This document shows positions 1-7,220 of a DNA stretch of 20,733 bases, in pieces. Position numbers and translations under genes: made by a program. Source of the stretch: JBECKQ01 sp040235375 (lineage in GTDB: Bacteria > Planctomycetota > Phycisphaerae > UBA1845); the NCBI GenBank assembly GCA_040235375.1, contig JBECKQ010000475.1:1-20733 (forward strand). The letters are read 5' to 3'. Position 1 is the first letter of the stretch; each line of letters starts with the position of its first letter. The notes under the pieces are model-generated. The model searched no databases and was not told the origin of the DNA. It saw only the letters and a list, made by a program, of their open reading frames with translations.

Positions 1-711
1 TAACTGGCCGACGCGCGAGGCGAGCACGATGTACTCTTCCGCGATGACCGGGTCGTACTCGCCGTCCGCGAGCACGGTGCGGAATGAGCTGAGCGCCAGC
101 CCCTCGTCGCCTTCACGCAGCGCGATCTCTCCGATGAGCGCGTGCAGCGCCGGGTCGTTGTCGAAATCGACGAGGCCCTTGTCGAGCAGCGTCATCGCCT
201 CGTCGTCGCGCGACAGCATCACCAGGCACTCCGCCTCCGCCAGCAGGTAGCCGAGCACGGAGTCATCGAGCTTCCTCGCCTGGTGGTAGTACGCCAGGGC
301 CTTCTCCTCATCGCCGAGGCGCTCCTCCACCATGCCGCGAACGAACATGACCTCGGGCTCTTCGGAATCCAGTTGGGCCGCTTTTTCGATCGCCCGTCGC
401 GCCGCGGCGATCTTGCCCTGCTCGAGCCGGCAGCGGGCGAGAAGCGCATACGTGTCCGGGTTCTTCTTGTCCCAGGCAAGGGCCTCTTCCAGCGTGGTGA
501 CGGTCTCCTCGACCAGGCCCTTCTCATACTGCTGCCGGGCAAGCTGCAGCTTCACCTGACCGCGTACGCTGCTCCAGTGCTCCTCGGCCTGGGCGCGACG
601 CTGGCTGTGCGTCGTCATGCAGCCGGCGCCGGCGCAGGCGACCGCGGTGAGCATCGTCAGTGCCGCGAGCCGGAGGTCGGACGTGCGGCCGGTCATGTCA
701 TCCGTGAACAT
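1..711 (-). CDS. TPR-repeat lipoprotein, PilF/PilW-like (partial, runs off left edge)
   Basis: 237 codons are visible and the frame is open to base 1, so the C-terminus is missing. The N-terminus is a lipoprotein-type signal: a hydrophobic stretch at residues 13-25, then cysteines at 26 and 31 (AVAC and AGAGC contexts), either of which could be lipidated. From about residue 40 it is helical with TPR-like spacing, for example YEKGLVEETVTTLEEALAWD and a later unit containing LGDEEKALAYYHQA. ATG 711 is chosen because GAGGAGG lies 6 bases upstream; an in-frame ATG at 696 has no such site. The gene overlaps the end of pilQ by 14 bp, so translation is probably coupled. TPR lipoproteins of the PilF/PilW type help secretin subunits assemble in the outer membrane, and the position directly after pilQ fits that role. 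The TPR lipoprotein call is strong; the pilot function is inference. Confidence 0.8.
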   Translation of the reverse strand, partial: MFTDDMTGRTSDLRLAALTMLTAVACAGAGCMTTHSQRRAQAEEHWSSVRGQVKLQLARQQYEKGLVEETVTTLEEALAWDKKNPDTYALLARCRLEQGKIAAARRAIEKAAQLDSEEPEVMFVRGMVEERLGDEEKALAYYHQARKLDDSVLGYLLAEAECLVMLSRDDEAMTLLDKGLVDFDNDPALHALIGEIALREGDEGLALSSFRTVLADGEYDPVIAEEYIVLASRVGQL

Positions 712-2611
712 CGCTGTCCTCCTCAGGCGGGATGGACTCGTCGAGATTTCCTTCTTCGAGCATGTCGGGTGAGATGAAGGGCGGTGCCGGCCGGCCGTAC
801 ATCGGCTCAACGAGACCCCGCTCGCGCATGATTGCCTGGTAGATGAAGTCGCGCGTCACGGTCCCGTCGTCGGACCATTCACGCTGCTCGCGCAGCTTCT
901 CCTGCAACTGGATGGCCGGAAGCAGACGCGGATTGTTGTGTAGCGACAGGCGGACATGCCACAGCGCGTCGCCATAGTCGCCGGCGGCGTAGTCGTCCAG
1001 CGCCGAGTGATACAGCGACTGCGCGAGCCGCTCGCGGCTGAACCACATCATCCCCTTGCGAATGCCCACGCGCAGGCGCTCCATGTCCTGCAGCTCTTCC
1101 CAGCTCTGCTTCGCGTACGCGTCGAAGTCCTTCACCACGTGCACGGTCAGAAGAATGATCACCTCCTGCCGTTGCAGAGCGTCGTTGCGGGAACGGAAGA
1201 GGTTGCCGAGTACCGGCACGTCGCCGAGCAACGGTATCTGCGAACGCGTGTCACCATCCACCTCGCGGAACAGGCCGCCGATCAGGATCGTCTGGCCGTC
1301 CTTGACCACGACATTCGTCGTGACCTCGGTGGTCTGCTCGAACGGCAGGTTCGCGGCGTTCAGGCCGCCGATGCTGTCCTCCGGATGGAGCTCCATCCGT
1401 ACGTAGCCGTCATCGCCGATGTACGGCCGGAAGATGAGCTGCGTACCCGTTTCGAGGAATTCGACCGTCTGAATGGCCTGCGTTTCCGTCACGGTGGTCG
1501 TGATGTACCCGTCGCGCCGCCCGACGATGACCTGCCCCTTCTGCTTGTTCAGCGCCAACACCTTCGGATTCGCCAGCACGATCGTGTCCGTCACCTGCTC
1601 GAGGGCCCGGACAAACACGGCCACGTGGTCCTTGATGATGCCGACCTGCACGCCGCCGTCGGGAACGTTGCCCGCAAAGTCGGTGGACACGTTGCTGTTG
1701 AACTTCTCGAAGCGGGCCTGCGGCAGTTGGCCGAGGGTCACTTCCTGAATCGCCCGCGACGAGGCCCCGAGCATCTCCAGGTCCACGCCGCCGAGCACCG
1801 TGAAGTCCACGCCGAGGGCGTTGTCGTCGTCGAGCTGAGCGCTGAGAATCGTCGCCTCGACAAGAACCTGCCGCGGCCGAACGTCCAGCTTGCGAATGAG
1901 CTCCGCGACCGCATCGAGCCGGTCCGGCCGGTCGAACACGACCACGTAATCATTGGTGGACAGGTTGAACCCGCCGCCTTCCTCGGTCGTGCTTGCCAGT
2001 CCCGACTTCGACTCGGGCGATACGGTGACCTTGCCAATCTGCGACAGCAGGGGCGTGATCGCCTCCGACACCTCCTTCGCGGGCACGTGGTTGAGCTGGA
2101 AGACACGGGTCGTCGGCGGGTTTTCCGAGGCGACGATCTGGGCCAGTTCCTCCTGCGTGTAGACGTAGATGAACTTGCCGACCGCCCGGTACGCCGCGTC
2201 GTTCGCGACCAGGATGGCATCGAGCGCCTCCTCGAACGTGACGTTGTGGAGGCTCGCGGTGACCGTGCCGGAGACGGCCGGCGTCGCGATGATGTTGCGA
2301 TTCGTTTCCATTGACAGAACCCGCAGCACCGTGCTCAGCGGCAGGTCCACAACGTTCAAGGTCACGGTGCCGGAAGGCGTCACCTCGACCTCGGCCTTTT
2401 CGATGGGAACGGGCTCGCCTGCGTCCTCCGGTTCGGCGGGTTGTGTCGCCGCGGGCGCGACCGGCGAGGCGGGCGCGGCGGTAGCGCCGCTGATCACATT
2501 TTTGAGCAGCTCGCCCATGCTTGCCGCGCCATCCTGGGCGCGGGCCGGCGCGGACCAGGCGGCGGCCATTGCGGCACACGCGATTGCAAGCCACCGACGT
2601 TGATCGACCAT
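698..2611 (-). CDS. pilQ: PilQ-type outer-membrane secretin with C-terminal TPR-like tail
   Basis: The 637-residue product would form the outer-membrane channel through which the pilus (or secreted substrate) passes. A Sec signal peptide covers residues 1-25 (ending ARAQ), followed by an Ala/Pro/Glu-rich linker. An STN/N0-like domain lies at about 80-160, an N1-like ring-building domain at 165-245, and the secretin barrel domain at about 245-495. The barrel includes ANPKVLALNKQKGQVIVG and the family signature VPVLGNLFRSR at 465-475, ending in EVIILLTVHVV. Residues 496-637 form an extra tail with one TPR-like helix pair (about 530-565) and an acidic end. No AMIN domain precedes N0, unlike many PilQ proteins. 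AAGGAG lies 8 bases before ATG 2611. The gene is the sixth in the pilM-containing run, 75 bp after pilP. A GspD-type assignment is possible, but separate pilM/N/O/P genes favour PilQ. Confidence 0.9.
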   Translation of the reverse strand: MVDQRRWLAIACAAMAAAWSAPARAQDGAASMGELLKNVISGATAAPASPVAPAATQPAEPEDAGEPVPIEKAEVEVTPSGTVTLNVVDLPLSTVLRVLSMETNRNIIATPAVSGTVTASLHNVTFEEALDAILVANDAAYRAVGKFIYVYTQEELAQIVASENPPTTRVFQLNHVPAKEVSEAITPLLSQIGKVTVSPESKSGLASTTEEGGGFNLSTNDYVVVFDRPDRLDAVAELIRKLDVRPRQVLVEATILSAQLDDDNALGVDFTVLGGVDLEMLGASSRAIQEVTLGQLPQARFEKFNSNVSTDFAGNVPDGGVQVGIIKDHVAVFVRALEQVTDTIVLANPKVLALNKQKGQVIVGRRDGYITTTVTETQAIQTVEFLETGTQLIFRPYIGDDGYVRMELHPEDSIGGLNAANLPFEQTTEVTTNVVVKDGQTILIGGLFREVDGDTRSQIPLLGDVPVLGNLFRSRNDALQRQEVIILLTVHVVKDFDAYAKQSWEELQDMERLRVGIRKGMMWFSRERLAQSLYHSALDDYAAGDYGDALWHVRLSLHNNPRLLPAIQLQEKLREQREWSDDGTVTRDFIYQAIMRERGLVEPMYGRPAPPFISPDMLEEGNLDESIPPEEDSDVHG

Positions 2612-2686
2612 CGGTTCGTCTCCTTACTGCGGCCCCGAGCCGCACGTTCGCTCCGTCGCCCACTCCTCTCCGCCGGCGATCGACGA

Positions 2687-3196
2687 TCACTCCATGTTGA
2701 GCTGGATCGTGTCACGCGGGCCACGCAGCACGGCGTATCGCCTGCCAATCTCCTCGACCACGTAGCCGCCGAGGACGGAACCCCGCTCGACCACCACGCC
2801 GGAGATCACGGCGACGTCGGACTGTCCGTCGTCGCCCGTCAACGTGAATTGCAGGACAAGCTGCTCCTGCGGCAACTTCTTACCGTCGTCGTCTGCTGAC
2901 GGCGCGGCGCCCGGTCGCAACCACTCAAGCTTGAACGGATCGCGAAGAAGCGTTTGCGCGGTCATGGGCCGCGGCGCGCGTCGCGACAGGGCGGTGGCCG
3001 CCGGCGCTGCGTCGGTCGGTACGACCGCGATGGGCGGCGTGGTCGCGGCATCCGCGCTGGCGGCGCCCCCCGACAAAAGCCGCACGACCAGGAAAATCAG
3101 CACCGCCAACCCGAGCAGCAGAATCGCCGACTCCACCGGGGATACCCGGAGATTCGCAATCAACGCCGCTCGCATGCGGTGTTCGCCGGCAGCCAA
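2687..3196 (-). CDS. pilP: PilP/GspC-like inner-membrane protein
   Basis: The 169-residue product has a short cytoplasmic start, one membrane helix (about 21-41), a disordered Ala/Pro/Thr linker (42-80), the RDPF motif typical of PilP at 85-88, and a small beta domain from about 112 (VAVISGVVVERG, then GYVVEEIGRRYAVL) resembling the PilP/GspC homology region. In known systems this domain docks on the N0 domain of the secretin and links it to PilN/PilO. PilP of Proteobacteria is usually a lipoprotein; here the anchor is a transmembrane helix as in GspC. The start is TTG: AGGAG sits 7 bases upstream of it, while the in-frame ATG at 3175 has no ribosome-binding site. The gene lies 10 bp after pilO and upstream of pilQ. 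Sequence conservation in this family is low, so the call rests on both domain pattern and gene order. Confidence 0.82.
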   Translation of the reverse strand: MAAGEHRMRAALIANLRVSPVESAILLLGLAVLIFLVVRLLSGGAASADAATTPPIAVVPTDAAPAATALSRRAPRPMTAQTLLRDPFKLEWLRPGAAPSADDDGKKLPQEQLVLQFTLTGDDGQSDVAVISGVVVERGSVLGGYVVEEIGRRYAVLRGPRDTIQLNME

Positions 3197-3206
3197 CGTG
3201 CTGCTC

Positions 3207-3737
3207 CTATGAACGCCGGTAGTACACGTGTACGGTCAATGACGCCGCCAGCTCCGCTCCGGCCCCCTCCATTGAACCGAGTTCGAGCCGCTGCACTCTC
3301 ACGATGCGCGGCAGGGACTCAATCTGCCGAAGAAAGCCGTATATCCCGGCGAGGTCACCTCGAAAGTTCATCTCGATCGGATGGCAGTTCAGGTTTGCGC
3401 CCTCCACGACGTCGGACGGAACGACGTTCATCTCTCCGAGGCCCGACTGCCGGGCGATCTGGTCGATGTTTTCGAGGAAGTCACCGAGCTCGTCCTGCGG
3501 CGGAATCGCCCTGTCGAATCCCGCCTGCCGCGCAGCCGATCGCTGAACGGCGTCGTATAGCTGCGCCGCGCCGGCCAGCTTGGTCTGCTGGCTGGCGAGC
3601 TCCGACTTCAATTGCAGCGTTTCATCCCGCAGCCGTTTCGTCTGCCGGGATTGCGGCAGATACACACCCAGCGTGAAGACGACCGCGACCGCGATCGTCG
3701 CCAACGTCACCAGGTGTTGTCTTACCGCTGCTCTCAT
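3207..3737 (-). CDS. pilO: PilO, pilus alignment-complex protein
   Basis: 176 residues: one N-terminal membrane helix (about 9-27), a coiled coil (30-70), and a C-terminal ferredoxin-like PilO domain (75-176). The stretch PIEMNFRGDLAGIYGFLRQI (120-139) is the characteristic strand-helix of PilO, where a residue pair around GDL is usual, and LPRIVRVQRLEL follows. PilO pairs with PilN in the inner membrane and reaches into the periplasm, where it connects the PilM/motor side to PilP and the secretin. The start is 7 bp after the pilN stop; the purine-rich tail of pilN (GAGTGAGAA) may serve as the ribosome-binding site, so coupling is likely. Length is close to the usual value of about 200. Confidence 0.88.
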   Translation of the reverse strand: MRAAVRQHLVTLATIAVAVVFTLGVYLPQSRQTKRLRDETLQLKSELASQQTKLAGAAQLYDAVQRSAARQAGFDRAIPPQDELGDFLENIDQIARQSGLGEMNVVPSDVVEGANLNCHPIEMNFRGDLAGIYGFLRQIESLPRIVRVQRLELGSMEGAGAELAASLTVHVYYRRS

Positions 3738-3744
3738 CCGGTTC

Positions 3745-4362
3745 TCACTCGAACTCCGGCATCGTGCAGAGCACTTGAAACTCGACGATCGGCTGGTCCA
3801 GGTACGTTTCCGGGCGCTGGAACCGCAGCGTCACGTTGTCAAAGAGCTCGGAGTCGGCCAGCCGGCGAACAAACGTGGCAATCTCCGCGCCGCTCGATGC
3901 CCAGCCGACCATGTCCAGTTGATTGACCCCTTTCGTCGCCTGCGGATCGGCCTGCTTTTCTTCTCTCTTGTCTTTCGCCTCCGCGCGTTGGATTCGCAAT
4001 GTCCGGCGCAGGGCGAGCGTGCGCAGACTCAGCGTCCGCGGCATAAGGTGAGACAGTTCGGCAAGCACGTGATTCACCTTGACGCCGCCATCGGCCTCTG
4101 CGAGCAAATCCGCCTGACGCTTCAGTGCCGCCTCCTGCTCCTCCAGCGTTTGAATGCGGGCGTCTACAGCGGCTTGGGCGTCAAGACTGACCTGCAAGCT
4201 CTCCACCGCCGACGACGCCGCACTGGTCCGCCCCGTCCACTCGAACGCCGAGCCGAGCAGCAGTATGCAGATGACGGTAATTCCGAGCGTACGCAGCCGG
4301 GCTGACCTCCGCTCTGCAAGCGAAGAAACATACCAGGCGGGCCTGAAATCAATCGCTTTCAT
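3745..4362 (-). CDS. pilN: PilN, pilus alignment-complex protein
   Basis: 205 residues. The N-terminus MKAIDFRPAWY corresponds to the short cytoplasmic segment of PilN (INLLPW-like in others) that docks into PilM. A membrane helix follows at about 25-41, then a coiled coil (48-90) and a ferredoxin-like periplasmic domain in which VNQLDMVGWASSGAEIATFV and FQRPETY match the family pattern. A charged insert (about 126-145, rich in Lys/Glu) interrupts the domain. ATG 4362 overlaps the pilM stop as TGATG, a classic coupled arrangement. An in-frame upstream start at 4431 would lie inside pilM and add residues of no PilN character, so it was not used. PilN is about 180-210 residues elsewhere, which fits. 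Confidence 0.87.
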   Translation of the reverse strand: MKAIDFRPAWYVSSLAERRSARLRTLGITVICILLLGSAFEWTGRTSAASSAVESLQVSLDAQAAVDARIQTLEEQEAALKRQADLLAEADGGVKVNHVLAELSHLMPRTLSLRTLALRRTLRIQRAEAKDKREEKQADPQATKGVNQLDMVGWASSGAEIATFVRRLADSELFDNVTLRFQRPETYLDQPIVEFQVLCTMPEFE

Positions 4363-5456
4363 CAAGCCACCTTGGCCTCGCCTTGCCCCTCCACCACATC
4401 TCTCAACGCCAGGCCAATCGCGGTGTTCCACTCACAGAGCTCGCCACCTGCGGCGAGCTTGCCCAGCGGCCCCACTTCCACCCCGCGAAACGCCCCGCCG
4501 ACGACCATGGGCAGTTGCACGGTATCCGACAGCCACTCGCGAACGTCACTCCATCCGGCCTCACTTCCGCCGCACGCAACCTGCTCGGGCCGCGCGCCAC
4601 GGAACGTGACGGCGTAGTAGCGCAGGCACAGCCCGATCTCCTTGCCGAGCTGCTGCAACGGCGGCCTGATCGCCTCCACTACGTCGAACCGGTGGGCCTC
4701 GACTGCGGAGCTCGATTCGCCGGCCAGGCATCGGCGCCGCAGCGTCGCAGCGTTGTTCAACTCGATCGACAGCTTCGTCGCCACGGCCTCGTCCAGCGCG
4801 TCGCCACCGACGGGACACGTCTTGAAAAACACGATCTCGCTTCCGCGAGTGATGATCACGCGCGATCCGCGCGCCCCCAGATCGACGAAGGCGTTGGTCT
4901 GTTGTGCGTCGCTTGCCCGGCGAAGGAACCGTTCATATGGCCGGAAAAACGCGTTCGCCGGCGGCTCGATGGCCGTCACCTTCAACCCCGCGTCGGTAAG
5001 CAGCCGCAGGCGTGCGTCGATTGAGGACGTGCTGGCGGCGAGCAGGATTACTTCCTGCTGACTCCCCCCCTCGCCGCCGACCCGTCCCGCGGGGAGGAAT
5101 CGCGTCACGGTCTCACCGCCCGTCGAGCCGAAGCGCTCGCCCACCTCGAATTCGACCGCGGCGGCCAACTCCGCCTCCGGCATCGTGGGAAGACGCATGT
5201 TCTTGACGTCCAGGTCGGCCGAGGCCAGGCAGGTGACCGCCGCGCGACCCGAGAAATCCTTGCCGGCCAGCATCGAGGCCAGCTTGGAGCCGAGCACCGC
5301 GGCGTCCGTCCCCGAGCCGGGCTCCACAGGTCGGCTACGGGCGGCGGTCACTTGAAAGGATCCCCCGCGGCCGCATCGCCGGACCTGTAATACGCGCAGA
5401 GCGCGCGCACCAAAGTCGATGGCAATGGGCCCGACCTGATCTGTCTTCCAGCGCAC
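4362..5456 (-). CDS. pilM: PilM, actin-like ATPase of the pilus assembly complex
   Basis: The 364-residue product is an FtsA/actin-fold cytoplasmic protein that binds the PilN tail and links it to the pilus motor. Visible motifs are the phosphate-1 loop IAIDFGARALRV (about 11-22), the phosphate-2 loop AFVDLGARGSRV (about 189-200), a PilM-typical VGGDALDEAVATKLSIE, and the adenosine-site glycines ACGGSEAG (about 294-301). The start is uncertain: the frame opens at GTG 5471, which has no ribosome-binding site, while GTG 5456 has GGAG 9 bases upstream. I prefer 5456. The stop overlaps the pilN start (TGATG). In GspL-type systems PilM and PilN are fused; here they are separate, which favours a type IV pilus over classical type II secretion. 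The normal family length is about 350. Confidence 0.9.
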   Translation of the reverse strand: MRWKTDQVGPIAIDFGARALRVLQVRRCGRGGSFQVTAARSRPVEPGSGTDAAVLGSKLASMLAGKDFSGRAAVTCLASADLDVKNMRLPTMPEAELAAAVEFEVGERFGSTGGETVTRFLPAGRVGGEGGSQQEVILLAASTSSIDARLRLLTDAGLKVTAIEPPANAFFRPYERFLRRASDAQQTNAFVDLGARGSRVIITRGSEIVFFKTCPVGGDALDEAVATKLSIELNNAATLRRRCLAGESSSAVEAHRFDVVEAIRPPLQQLGKEIGLCLRYYAVTFRGARPEQVACGGSEAGWSDVREWLSDTVQLPMVVGGAFRGVEVGPLGKLAAGGELCEWNTAIGLALRDVVEGQGEAKVA

Positions 5457-5499
5457 CGGCGACTTCTCCACCAGTAAGGTGCGTCACCGCGACCCACGT

Positions 5500-5793
5500 T
5501 CAGTCGGGATTGACGCGGTGCACCCGCTCCACACACTTCGTCTTATCGGTACCGTCGATTTCGACCTTAAAAGTGTGGGTTTGCAGGATTTTGATCATCT
5601 GCTCGAGCAGTTCGTTCGTTCGGTGCGTCTCGTCGAGCAGCTTCAGACGCTGGGCGCCGGCGTCCGGTATCTGGCCGTAGGCCCGCGGTGTTTCCGCTGA
5701 CGGCCCGACCCAGACGCGGACACATGTCGCCACGATCAAGCAGCCGATGAGAACGCGCAGGGCTTTGCCAAGCAGATCTCCGGGTCTGGGCAT
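5500..5793 (-). CDS. Small membrane protein of unknown function in the pil cluster
   Basis: 97 residues, not recognised as a known family. It has a short basic start, one membrane helix (about 9-29), a flexible segment, an amphipathic helix (about 45-71, with heptad-like leucines and isoleucines in QRLKLLDETHRTNELLEQMI), and a charged C-terminus with one cysteine. ATG 5793 is chosen because GGAGG lies 7 bases upstream; an in-frame ATG at 5844 has none. It begins the assembly-gene run, 43 bp before the preferred pilM start. The topology (single helix then a coil) resembles that of PilN/PilO, so it may join the same membrane complex, but this is inferred from position and topology only. Confidence 0.72.
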   Translation of the reverse strand: MPRPGDLLGKALRVLIGCLIVATCVRVWVGPSAETPRAYGQIPDAGAQRLKLLDETHRTNELLEQMIKILQTHTFKVEIDGTDKTKCVERVHRVNPD

Positions 5794-5907
5794 GGCCGTT
5801 CCTCCGTGAAAGCCAAGGTTGGCGAGATTCGACAATGTCGGCACCGCCGGCGAGCGACGCAGCCGTTTGTGGGGACCGCCTCATCCGGCCGGCCGGCAAG
5901 CGCAAAC

Positions 5908-5962
5908 CAGCCGCTTTCAGACGTCGTCCGCTGAGACAGCAGCGCACGTTCGAAAGCGGCTG
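5908..5962 (-). repeat. Long imperfect hairpin between pseudopilin and pil assembly genes
   Basis: Three nested inverted-repeat arms share one axis: 11 bp perfect (5908-5918 with 5952-5962, CAGCCGCTTTC), then 4 bp (5921-5924 with 5946-5949, ACGT), then 5 bp (5929-5933 with 5940-5944, CGCTG) closing a 6-base loop. That is 20 paired positions within 55 bases. It lies in the 205-bp gap between the pseudopilin stop and the start of the 97-residue protein, so it would be in the RNA if the two are cotranscribed. It has no T-run, so RNA processing, attenuation or a protein site are all possible. Confidence 0.6.
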
Positions 5963-5977
5963 TTCGTCTGCCCGTTC

Positions 5978-5992
5978 GGCGCCGCCGGCGCC
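5978..5992 (-). terminator. Weak terminator-like GC hairpin after the pseudopilin gene
   Basis: GGCGCC is repeated in inverted form around a 3-base loop, six bases past the pseudopilin stop codon on the minus strand. No T-run follows, so it may stabilise the mRNA end rather than terminate transcription. Confidence 0.3.
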
Positions 5993-5998
5993 AAACCT

Positions 5999-6424
5999 CT
6001 AGAGTGCCCGGTGAGTGGCGCTGTCGTTCGCGCGGAATTCGCCCGTGTCTTCGTTGTAGTACCAGCCCTTCCCTGCACCCGCCGCCTCGTCGGTGACGGT
6101 GTTAACGTTCGTGAACGGGTTGGTCGGTACGGTCATCAGGTACGGGCCGAAGTCCGTGCCCGCGGCGCCGTCGGCGTCCGTCCCCGCCGTCATCTGAGCG
6201 GTAAAGCTCGCCAGTGTCGGGTAGCTGCTGTTGTGCTGAAGCTTATAGAGCTCCAGTTGTGCGCGGATGCTCTGCAAGTTGGTCTTCAAGGCGCTGGTGT
6301 TTGCGTCATCCGAGGCCGACGAGAACTGCGGGACGACGATCGCCGCGAGAATGCCCAGCACGATCACGACGATGAGGACCTCTACAAGCGTGAAGGCCCG
6401 ACGCAGGTGGTTCGGTGCGAACAT
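5999..6424 (-). CDS. GspG-like pseudopilin / type IV prepilin
   Basis: The 141-residue preprotein has a class III signal: a short basic leader MFAPNHLRR with Ala10 at the cleavage -1 position, then FTLVEVLIVVIVLGILAAIV with Phe at +1 and Glu at +5, as needed for prepilin peptidase and for packing in the filament. The C-terminal domain has the GspG-like pattern: a long helix (QSIRAQLELYKLQHNSSYPT), an acidic Ala/Gly-rich stretch, VPTNPFTN, and WYYNEDTGEF near the end. The -1 residue is Ala rather than the commoner Gly, which prepilin peptidases tolerate. ATG 6424 has AGGAG 9 bases upstream; the frame extends 57 codons further up, but that part looks non-coding. It could be the major pilin of this system or a major pseudopilin. 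Confidence 0.88.
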   Translation of the reverse strand: MFAPNHLRRAFTLVEVLIVVIVLGILAAIVVPQFSSASDDANTSALKTNLQSIRAQLELYKLQHNSSYPTLASFTAQMTAGTDADGAAGTDFGPYLMTVPTNPFTNVNTVTDEAAGAGKGWYYNEDTGEFRANDSATHRAL

Positions 6425-6633
6425 GACGCTCAACTCCTCTGGCTCAAAAAGCGGTCCCAAGCCGGCACGGCCGGCGCGCTCCGCTCCGGCTCGACAACTC
6501 GCGTTGCCCGGCTTTCCCCCCGTATCGGACGTGTTCAGCGGTAACTTAATCGTGAAATCGGACGATATGTTCGGCGATTGACCGTGCAACCGCAACGCTT
6601 GATCAGCCGCCCTTTTTTCGGACGTTCACGCGC
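6425..6633. other. 209-bp intergenic gap upstream of the pseudopilin
   Basis: No gene is seen. On the minus strand one weak promoter candidate is TTGCAC (6584-6589), a 16-bp spacer, then TATCGT (6562-6567), which would give a leader of about 130 bases for the pseudopilin. The match is poor and is recorded only as a candidate. Confidence 0.3.
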
Positions 6634-7200
6634 TTATCGCAGTGCCTCGCGGCTCTCAGCGGCCTGCCCCTGGCCTGTACCGGCGTCCAGCCGGGCGATC
6701 CGCCTCTGCCAGCGGCGCGCTTCGCGACGCCGGCCTGTCTTCGCCATCAGCTCCGCCCACAGCATCGCCGCCTCGACGTGCTCGTCATTCAGGCTTCTCG
6801 ACACCAGCAGGCTCTGTCGCGCCTCATGCCAGTCGCCATTATCGATGGCCCAGCGCGCCCGCTCCACGAGCGTCTGCATCTCCTCGGCGATCTGCGGAGA
6901 AGTCACGAGCCGCAGTCGCTGCACGAGCAATGCCTGCGCCCCGAGCCACGTTCCCCCTACGCCGGCAGCCGCCACCACCTGGAGAAGTCGGGGAATGTCC
7001 TCGGGCACGATCCACCAACCGAAGATGGCAATCTGGGCGAACACGCCGAACAGGAGTGCCAACGCCAGCCCCAGCCACTCGCGACGGACGATCACCAGTC
7101 CCGCGCCGGGAATGACCACGTTCAGCACGATCGCCCACCGCTGACGTCTTCGCGACACACGCACCTCTTCTTGCGGTTTGACCAACTCCGCTGTTACCAT
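6634..7200 (-). CDS. Multi-pass membrane protein with TPR-like C-terminal tail, function unknown
   Basis: 188 residues. A basic N-terminus is followed by three predicted membrane helices (about 22-40, 43-66 and 72-94; the first two contain VVIPGAGLVIV and LALALLFGVFAQIAIFGWWIV). A cytoplasmic or periplasmic helical tail (about 105-185) contains a TPR-like pair, AIDNGDWHEARQSLLVSRSL followed by EHVEAAMLWAELMAKTGRRR. I do not recognise a named family. ATG 7200 has no clear ribosome-binding site; GTG 7158 (codon 15) is preceded by AGAAGAGG at 5 bases and is a credible alternative that would still include all three helices. It lies upstream of and in line with the pseudopilin gene, so a role in the pilus system is possible but unproven. 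Confidence 0.7.
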   Translation of the reverse strand: MVTAELVKPQEEVRVSRRRQRWAIVLNVVIPGAGLVIVRREWLGLALALLFGVFAQIAIFGWWIVPEDIPRLLQVVAAAGVGGTWLGAQALLVQRLRLVTSPQIAEEMQTLVERARWAIDNGDWHEARQSLLVSRSLNDEHVEAAMLWAELMAKTGRRREARRWQRRIARLDAGTGQGQAAESREALR

Positions 7201-7220
7201 CTTGCCCGGAGGTGGACCCG

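Noticed and set aside
956..2314. 452-codon open frame on the plus strand opposite pilQ
   Set aside because: It is an antisense shadow produced by GC-rich codon bias. The product is Arg/His/Val-rich without domains, while the minus-strand secretin has clear family motifs.
6425..6595. 57-codon upstream extension of the pseudopilin
   Set aside because: The true start has AGGAG and the short basic leader required by prepilin peptidase; the extension would bury the signal.
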